Part shown: piece by piece, positions 59,261 to 64,000 of the stretch
Layout: the number at the start of each line of letters is the position of its first letter
Numbering within the stretch: the first letter of the stretch is position 1
Assembly (NCBI RefSeq): GCF_001697225.1
Contig: NZ_CP014671.1
Span: 372,001-436,000, forward strand
Source: Immundisolibacter cernigliae
GTDB lineage: Bacteria; Pseudomonadota; Gammaproteobacteria; Immundisolibacterales; Immundisolibacteraceae
Reading direction: 5' to 3'
Length of the DNA: 64,000 bases
Notes under the pieces: model-generated
Seen by the model: the letters and a program-made list of their open reading frames with translations, nothing else
What the model was told of the DNA's origin: nothing
The model's database searches: none
Position numbers and translations under genes: made by a program

Positions 59261-60513
59261 GCCGACACCTCACCGGTGGCATGAGCCGGCACACGGTCGG
59301 AGTGCGCCAGTACCTGCTGGTAGTGCTCCAGGTAGGACTGGGCCACTGCGGCGGGCGAAAACACCTCGCTTGCACGGGCACGCCCCCGCTCCGAACAGCG
59401 CACATAGCATTCGGGGTTTTCGAGCAGCTTCAGGACGGCTTCGGCGATTTTCCTGGGCGATCGGACATCGACCAGCGCGCCGCCGCCTGAATCCGCGCCT
59501 AATACCCATGGCACCGCACCGCTATCGCGCCCCGCAACCACAGGCACGCCCAGCGCCATTGCCTCGGCGATTGTCATGCCGAAGGATTCCTCGAGCGCCG
59601 GATGCAACAACAGGTCCATCCCGGCCAGTTGTTTCATCGTCTCCGTGTAGGGCGTCCATCCGTGGAAAACGAACGCATTTTCCATTTTCTGCGCCACCGT
59701 CCATGTCCAGGCCTGCTCCGCGGGCCCGTAACCCGGGCCGTACAGGTGCATTTCCGCTTGCGGGTAGACAGCGCGAATGTGTTTCATCGCAAGCAGACCC
59801 GGCTCGGGGTTTTTCCTGGGAGACCAGCCGTTCAACAACATGGCGATCCTCGGCGCCCGCGCCGCCAGATCAGGTGCACGGCGCACGCGCCCGCTCTCGA
59901 TCAACCCTCCGGGAAGCGGATTGGGTACCACGCTCAATGGCGCACGCGTCATCCCTTGCAGGGCCTCGACCAGGTAGGGTGAAACAACCGTGGCGTGCCG
60001 CGCCCGCCGCAGGACGGATTTCGCCATGAGCAGCCTGCCGACTCGATAAAGATCGCGTTGCACCTTCAAAATGGCCCAAGGGGAATCGTGGCAAGTCAGC
60101 ACGCATGGCAAGCCGGAATCCAAGGCTGCTGCGCCAAACTCGTAGCTCCAATGCGCATGGACAATTTCGGGACATTCCTGCCGTATCGCATCCGCAAGCG
60201 CATGACGTTCCAGCGCAAAGAAATCCAGCATCCGCCCACGCGCCCCCCGGTCAGAGCGCATGGCATGCCGACGCCGCGGAACGTAGTACATGGTGAATCG
60301 GTGTCCACGCGCGACGACCCGATTGTGACGAGAGGGCTCCAGTGCGGGATCGGTGCTAAATGCGCTGATTTCGTGCCCCAGGCCAAGCAGGGTCTCGATC
60401 AGGGTGACGAGCAGCGTGGCTCCCTTCATCTCGCGCGGAAGGTGGCGAGTATCTCCCTCCAGCAGATGTTCGATGTCAGGTGTGCCCAGCGGCCCGGCGA
60501 TTCCTATGCGCAT
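59257..60513 (-). CDS. Glycosyltransferase family 4 protein
   Basis: The 418-residue GT-B enzyme has IVHAHWSYEFGAAAL, VVPNPL, and HPALEESFGMTIAEAMALGVP with the EX7E motif. It adds a sugar of unknown identity to the exopolysaccharide. ATG 60513 fits the MRIGIAGP start. The gap of 65 bp to fcl shows nothing notable. Confidence 0.9.
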   Translation of the reverse strand: MRIGIAGPLGTPDIEHLLEGDTRHLPREMKGATLLVTLIETLLGLGHEISAFSTDPALEPSRHNRVVARGHRFTMYYVPRRRHAMRSDRGARGRMLDFFALERHALADAIRQECPEIVHAHWSYEFGAAALDSGLPCVLTCHDSPWAILKVQRDLYRVGRLLMAKSVLRRARHATVVSPYLVEALQGMTRAPLSVVPNPLPGGLIESGRVRRAPDLAARAPRIAMLLNGWSPRKNPEPGLLAMKHIRAVYPQAEMHLYGPGYGPAEQAWTWTVAQKMENAFVFHGWTPYTETMKQLAGMDLLLHPALEESFGMTIAEAMALGVPVVAGRDSGAVPWVLGADSGGGALVDVRSPRKIAEAVLKLLENPECYVRCSERGRARASEVFSPAAVAQSYLEHYQQVLAHSDRVPAHATGEVSA

Positions 60514-60578
60514 GTATTTGACTCTGTCAAGTCAATACACAGAAATATTTCTGACGAAGGCATACAAAGCGCCCGGAT

Positions 60579-61715
60579 TCACTGTCCATCTGTCGATGCC
60601 AGGAAATCCCGGTACGCTCGCGCCAGCCCCTCGCGCATGACGGTCGAGGCCTTCCACCCCATCGCGTTCAGCCGCCCCACGTCCATCAGCTTGCGCGGCG
60701 TGCCGTCGGGTTTGGTGGCGTCGAATTCGATCGCGCCCTGATAGCCCACGGTGGCCGCCACGGTTTCGGCCAGTTCGCGGATGGTCAGGTCGTGGCCGAC
60801 GCCGATGTTTATTACAGGGGCAAGGTCCAAGGTACAAGGTTCAAGGGGAGAGACGGATGGTTCAAGAGGCAAGGGGCAAGGTTCAGGGGGGGAGGCAGAT
60901 GGCCAGAGTAGCTTGCTGAATTCGGCGTCGGGCAGGTTCATCAGGTAGAGGCAGGCGTCGGCCATGTCTTCGCTGTACATGAATTCGCGCCGGGGGGTGC
61001 CTGTGCCCCAGAGGGGGATGCAAGGTTCAAGATTCAAGGTGCAAGTTTCTTGGAAGAGCTTCTTCAGGTCTTCGGGGATGGGGCCGTTGCGGGCTTCGTC
61101 CTGTTCGATGGCGGACCAGTTGCGCTCGGATGCGAGTTTGGCCAGGTGGAACTTGCGGATCATGGCGGGGATGACGTGCGAGTCCATCAGGCTGTAGTTG
61201 TCGCCGGGGCCGTACAGGTTGGTGGGCATGGCGGCCAGGTACTGGGTGCCGTACTGGCGGTTGTAGCTCCAGCACATCTCGATGCCGGCAATCTTGGCCA
61301 GTGCGTAGGGCCGGTTGGTGGGTTCCAGCGGGCCGGTGAGGAGGTGTTCCTCTTTCAGGGGCTGGGGGGCCAGCTTGGGGTAGATGCAGCTGGAGCCCAG
61401 GAACAGCAGGCGCCTGACGCTGTTTTTGTATGCGGCGTGGATGATGTTGGTCTGGATGGCGAGGTTGTCGCGGATGAATTCGGCGGGGTAGGTGTCGTTG
61501 GCGTGAATGCCGCCGACTTTGGCTGCCGCCAGGAAGACGTAGTCGGGCTTCTCGGCGGCAAAAAAGGCTTCGACGGCGGCCTGGTTTGTGAGGTCGAGTT
61601 CGGCGTGGGTGCGGGTGAGCAGATTCGCGTAGCCGCGTTCGTGCAGCTTCCTCATCAGCGCGGAGCCGACGAGGCCGCGGTGGCCGGCGACGTGGATTTT
61701 AGATTCAAGGTTCAA
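60579..61715 (-). CDS. fcl: GDP-L-fucose synthase with repeat-encoded insertions
   Basis: The 378-residue SDR has [16 protein letters not shown] (N-terminal nucleotide loop), [16 protein letters not shown] and the Tyr-Lys pair in [10 protein letters not shown], ending with [12 protein letters not shown]. It turns GDP-4-keto-6-deoxymannose into GDP-fucose. It is about 60 residues longer than usual. Two inserts, near residues 220-232 ([10 protein letters not shown]) and 272-300 ([12 protein letters not shown] onward), are encoded by heptamer repeats and keep the frame. The start is TTG 61715 within a repeat unit; a stop codon lies two codons upstream and no ATG exists before the nucleotide-binding loop. 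Confidence 0.88.
   Translation of the reverse strand: MNLESKIHVAGHRGLVGSALMRKLHERGYANLLTRTHAELDLTNQAAVEAFFAAEKPDYVFLAAAKVGGIHANDTYPAEFIRDNLAIQTNIIHAAYKNSVRRLLFLGSSCIYPKLAPQPLKEEHLLTGPLEPTNRPYALAKIAGIEMCWSYNRQYGTQYLAAMPTNLYGPGDNYSLMDSHVIPAMIRKFHLAKLASERNWSAIEQDEARNGPIPEDLKKLFQETCTLNLEPCIPLWGTGTPRREFMYSEDMADACLYLMNLPDAEFSKLLWPSASPPEPCPLPLEPSVSPLEPCTLDLAPVINIGVGHDLTIRELAETVAATVGYQGAIEFDATKPDGTPRKLMDVGRLNAMGWKASTVMREGLARAYRDFLASTDGQ
60819..60902 (+). repeat. Heptamer array inside fcl, copy 2
   Basis: Twelve 7-bp units (84 bp, so 28 codons), including GGCAAGG, TCCAAGG, TACAAGG, TTCAAGG, TTCAAGA and GGCAAGG, with decayed units in the middle and at the end. The orientation is TTCAAGR on the plus strand. 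The length being a multiple of three keeps the fcl frame open. Confidence 0.8.
61019..61053 (+). repeat. Heptamer array inside fcl, copy 3
   Basis: Units TGCAAGG, TTCAAGA, TTCAAGG, TGCAAGT and a decayed fifth. They encode the TCTLNLEPC insert of Fcl. Confidence 0.75.
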
Positions 61716-61808
61716 GATTCAAGATCCAAGTTGGAAGATTCAAGGTTCAAGATTCAAGATTCAAGGGGCAAGATGCAAGGTTCAAGACTCAAGATGCAAG
61801 GTTCAATC
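61704..61808 (+). repeat. Heptamer array left of the four-helix-bundle gene, copy 4
   Basis: Fourteen units in exact 7-bp register from 61704 to 61801, consensus TTCAAGR with variants GGCAAGA, TGCAAGG and TCCAAGT, plus a last TTCAATC. It contains the TTG start codon of fcl (61713-61715) and the TGA stop codon of the four-helix-bundle gene (61803-61805). Confidence 0.93.
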
Positions 61809-62165
61809 AGGGGGGCGTGTGCGGGCGCGGATGGTGCGGATTAGGGCGTGGAGCATTTTGGAGATTTCCTCTGCTTCGTTCAGCCAGCGTTTGCCTTGTT
61901 CGCGGTCGATGTAGCCGATGTCCATGCCTATGTAAATTTGTGTTCTGAGTTCGCCGGCTGAGCCTTTTGCGTAGTTCATGAAGTTGGCGATCTCCTTGTC
62001 CGATCCGCGTTCGTGGCCCTCTGCGATGTTCGAGGGAATCGACAAGCCTGCGCGCGTGATCTGGTCTCGAAACCCAAAGTCCTTCAGGTCAACAAACGCC
62101 TTGTAAAGATCAGCACTCAACCGCGCCGACCTCTTCCAAACTTCCAGCTCCTCGAACCGAGCCAC
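61803..62165 (-). CDS. Four-helix-bundle protein (23S rRNA intervening-sequence type)
   Basis: The 120-residue product MARFEELEVWKRSARLSADL with RAGLSIPSNIAEGHERGS is typical of the S23/IVP four-helix-bundle family, first seen in 23S rRNA intervening sequences and related to Avd of diversity-generating retroelements. Its function is unknown. The start is GTG 62165. It is lodged between gmd and fcl, and heptamer arrays in inverted orientation lie on both sides, so the gene and arrays look like one inserted cassette. No reverse transcriptase or variable repeat was seen. Confidence 0.93.
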   Translation of the reverse strand: MARFEELEVWKRSARLSADLYKAFVDLKDFGFRDQITRAGLSIPSNIAEGHERGSDKEIANFMNYAKGSAGELRTQIYIGMDIGYIDREQGKRWLNEAEEISKMLHALIRTIRARTRPPD

Positions 62166-62174
62166 GACCGCGCC

Positions 62175-62216
62175 TCTTAAACCTTAAATCTTGAGTCTTG
62201 AGTCTTGAATCTTGTA
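62175..62216 (-). repeat. Heptamer array right of the four-helix-bundle gene, copy 5
   Basis: Six units in exact register: TCTTAAA, CCTTAAA, TCTTGAG, TCTTGAG, TCTTGAA, TCTTGTA. This is the reverse complement of the TTCAAGR consensus, so it is inverted with respect to the left array. It begins 9 bp upstream of the GTG start of the four-helix gene and ends 7 bp before the gmd stop codon. Confidence 0.9.
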
Positions 62217-62223
62217 CCTGCCG

Positions 62224-63360
62224 CTACTCGTGGTAGTCATAAGCCTGAAACCCCGCCATCTTGACCAGCGCATCTCGCCGAGCAGCACTGTAGTCGGCGG
62301 TAACCATTTCCTTGACCAACTCGGACAGGGTGGTGGGCGGAGACCAGCCGAGTTTCTCCCGCGCCTTGCTGGCGTCGCCGAGCAGCGTTTCCACTTCGGT
62401 CGGGCGGAAGTAGCGCGGGTCGACGCGCACGATGGCCTGGCCAGGTTTCAGCTGGGCGACGCGGCCATCCGTGGCCGGTCCGGGGTTGACTGAGTCGACG
62501 TAGCCGACCTCGTCGGCGCCCTGCCCTTCCCAATGCAGGCCGATGCCCAGTTCGGTGGCGGCGAATTCGACAAACTGGCGCACGCTGTACTGCACGCCGG
62601 TGGCGATGACGAAGTCTTCCGGCTGCTGCTGCTGCAGCATGAGCCACTGCATTTCGACATAGTCGCGGGCGTGGCCCCAGTCGCGCAGGGCCGACAGGTT
62701 GCCCAGGTACAGGCAATCCTGCAGGCCCAGCGCGATCCGAGCGACCGCGCGGGTGATCTTGCGCGTGACGAAGGTCTCGCCGCGCAGCGGGCTTTCGTGG
62801 TTGAACAGGATGCCGTTGCAGGCGTACATGCCGTAGGCCTCGCGGTAGTTCACCACGATCCAGTAGCCGTATAGCTTGGCGACGGCGTAGGGGCTGCGCG
62901 GGTAGAAGGGGGTGGTCTCCTTCTGGGGTGTTTCCTGCACCAGGCCGTACAGCTCGGAGGTGGAGGCCTGGTAGAAGCGGGTCTTCTTCTCCAGGCCGAG
63001 GATGCGGATGGCCTCCAGCAGGCGCAGCACGCCGATGGCGTCGGAGTTGGCGGTGTATTCGGGCTCCTCGAAGCTGACCGCGACGTGGCTTTGCGCGGCC
63101 AGGTTGTAGATTTCGTCCGGCTGCACCTGCTGGATGATGCGCACCAGGCTGGACGAGTCGGTCATGTCGCCGTAGTGCAGGACGAAGTTGCGGTTGTCGA
63201 CGTGCGGGTCCTGGTACAGGTGGTCGATGCGGTCGGTGTTGAACAGGGACGTGCGGCGCTTGATGCCGTGCACGATGTAGCCCTTCTTGAGCAGGAACTC
63301 GGCGAGGTAGGCGCCGTCCTGGCCGGTGATGCCGGTAATGAGGGCGATTTTTTTTGACAT
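62224..63360 (-). CDS. gmd: GDP-mannose 4,6-dehydratase
   Basis: The 378-residue SDR has [45 protein letters not shown] and the catalytic Tyr-Lys in [14 protein letters not shown]. It makes GDP-4-keto-6-deoxymannose for Fcl, here separated from it by the repeat-flanked cassette. The start ATG 63360 follows a 39-codon upstream frame that is not family-like. Confidence 0.96.
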   Translation of the reverse strand: MSKKIALITGITGQDGAYLAEFLLKKGYIVHGIKRRTSLFNTDRIDHLYQDPHVDNRNFVLHYGDMTDSSSLVRIIQQVQPDEIYNLAAQSHVAVSFEEPEYTANSDAIGVLRLLEAIRILGLEKKTRFYQASTSELYGLVQETPQKETTPFYPRSPYAVAKLYGYWIVVNYREAYGMYACNGILFNHESPLRGETFVTRKITRAVARIALGLQDCLYLGNLSALRDWGHARDYVEMQWLMLQQQQPEDFVIATGVQYSVRQFVEFAATELGIGLHWEGQGADEVGYVDSVNPGPATDGRVAQLKPGQAIVRVDPRYFRPTEVETLLGDASKAREKLGWSPPTTLSELVKEMVTADYSAARRDALVKMAGFQAYDYHE

Positions 63361-63427
63361 GGTGTTGCGGCCTTCTGGTCGGTCGATTCCGGCATTGCCG
63401 GGGGGAGTGCGTTGCCCTGCGGCGTGC

Positions 63428-64000
63428 CTATTGCAGGCCGGACAGGCGCTTGCGGGTTTCGGGCGGCACTGCCGCAAGCAGGTCCTGCAGGAACCGTGCC
63501 TGCTGCGCGAATGCGCGCTCGTCGTCGGGGTCGATGGTCGAGGCCCGCACCAGCATGCCGTCCGGTATCTGGCCGCGGAATCCGTAGCGCAGCTGTGCCA
63601 GCTTGCCCTGCAGGCTGCCGATGATGGCGCGGTCGCCGACCATGACCCAGTAGGTGACCGGTTCGTGGCGCGGCCCGAACTGGGTGGTGAGTCGGCGCGC
63701 GGGAATTTCGCCCCATTGGGTCGGCAGGTTGGCGTTTACCGTGCTCAGAAGTTGCGCGCCCTGCGCCGGGTAGCAGACTTCCGGCCGGTGCACCTGCAGG
63801 TCGTCGCTCTGGTTGCTGCCGTAGGCGATGGACAGCATGACGCGCACGCCCTCCGCGTTCACGTAGCTGCGCATGAGGACCTGGCTGTAGATGCGGTCGA
63901 TGGTTTCCTGCTGGCGCGGGTCGACGATCTGAACTTGCTGTTTCTGTTCGATCCAGGTGCCGAACTGGCGCGGGATGGCGGTTTCCAGCTGGAAGGTGTC
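63428..64000 (-). CDS. epsI: Exosortase-associated EpsI family protein, N-terminus beyond window
   Basis: The visible 190 C-terminal residues include [39 protein letters not shown] and [11 protein letters not shown], the EpsI pattern. EpsI proteins accompany exosortases (often fused to or next to XrtA/XrtB) in exopolysaccharide operons. This marks the cluster as exosortase-linked; the exosortase gene must lie right of the window. A gap of 67 bp separates it from gmd. Confidence 0.88.
   Translation of the reverse strand, partial: DTFQLETAIPRQFGTWIEQKQQVQIVDPRQQETIDRIYSQVLMRSYVNAEGVRVMLSIAYGSNQSDDLQVHRPEVCYPAQGAQLLSTVNANLPTQWGEIPARRLTTQFGPRHEPVTYWVMVGDRAIIGSLQGKLAQLRYGFRGQIPDGMLVRASTIDPDDERAFAQQARFLQDLLAAVPPETRKRLSGLQ

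Noticed and set aside
61803-62165. Diversity-generating retroelement (Avd-like protein)
   Set aside because: The protein belongs to a family related to Avd, but no reverse transcriptase, template repeat or variable repeat was seen within the window.
61704-62216. CRISPR array
   Set aside because: Units are 7 bp in direct tandem with no spacers; no cas gene.
61680-62230. Classical transposon with target duplication around the four-helix gene
   Set aside because: No transposase and no convincing direct duplication at the outer ends of the arrays; only inverted arrays are seen.

Overview
The window is a chromosomal segment of a GC-rich gammaproteobacterium. The evidence is the order pyrG-kdsA-eno-ftsB-ispD-ispF, the set polA-DUF2782-thrB, the pair metX-metW, and the group hemW-yoaA-tsaB-ettA, all typical of that class. 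The order or genus cannot be fixed from the sequence alone. Unlinked lineages such as Immundisolibacter or Nevskiales relatives would fit the mix of UbiD, PHA and exosortase genes, but that is a guess. No tRNA, rRNA or CRISPR array was seen.

0-14 kb is accessory carbon metabolism. A partial MaoC hydratase and a UbiD-type decarboxylase converge on a perfect 32-bp palindrome. Then come a C-terminal processing protease and a polyhydroxyalkanoate (PHA) locus: regulator phaR and a phasin on the plus strand; class III synthase phaC-phaE, reductase phaB, depolymerase phaZ and a class I synthase phaC on the minus strand. The same 19-bp motif lies in front of the phasin gene and the class I synthase gene and is a candidate PhaR operator. 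A citryl-CoA lyase-like gene, an MmgE/PrpD gene, a stub of a Tat signal peptide and a two-domain VOC protein follow as a coupled unit.

14-47 kb is mostly core genome: a GGDEF/EAL membrane sensor with a degenerate GGDEF site, argG, metX-metW, a DUF4399 protein, uppP, ppnP, ettA, tsaB-yoaA-hemW, a SCO1-like copper chaperone, ispF/ispD/ftsB/eno/kdsA/pyrG, a transglutaminase-DUF58-MoxR trio, an SDR lacking its catalytic Ser/Lys, an aldehyde dehydrogenase, polA, a frameshifted DUF2782 gene, thrB, an EamA transporter and an SDR. REP-like palindromes of the GTAGGAGC type sit in several gaps.

47-64 kb is an exopolysaccharide cluster on the minus strand: glycosyltransferases, methyltransferase, glycoside hydrolase (frameshifted at a run of eight C), Wzy-like polymerase, Wzx-like flippase, a fucosyltransferase-like enzyme, GDP-fucose genes fcl and gmd, and EpsI of an exosortase system. 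Two small membrane-protein genes fit exactly into gaps. One glycosyltransferase gene is cut by an IS481-type element with a clean 6-bp target duplication. Base composition looks less GC-rich here than in the core part.

The most unusual structure is a family of 7-bp tandem repeats (consensus TTCAAGR). Two arrays in inverted orientation flank a four-helix-bundle gene lodged between gmd and fcl. Further arrays lie in frame inside fcl and at the end of a glycosyltransferase gene at 47 kb. Repeat units supply start or stop codons of the adjacent genes.
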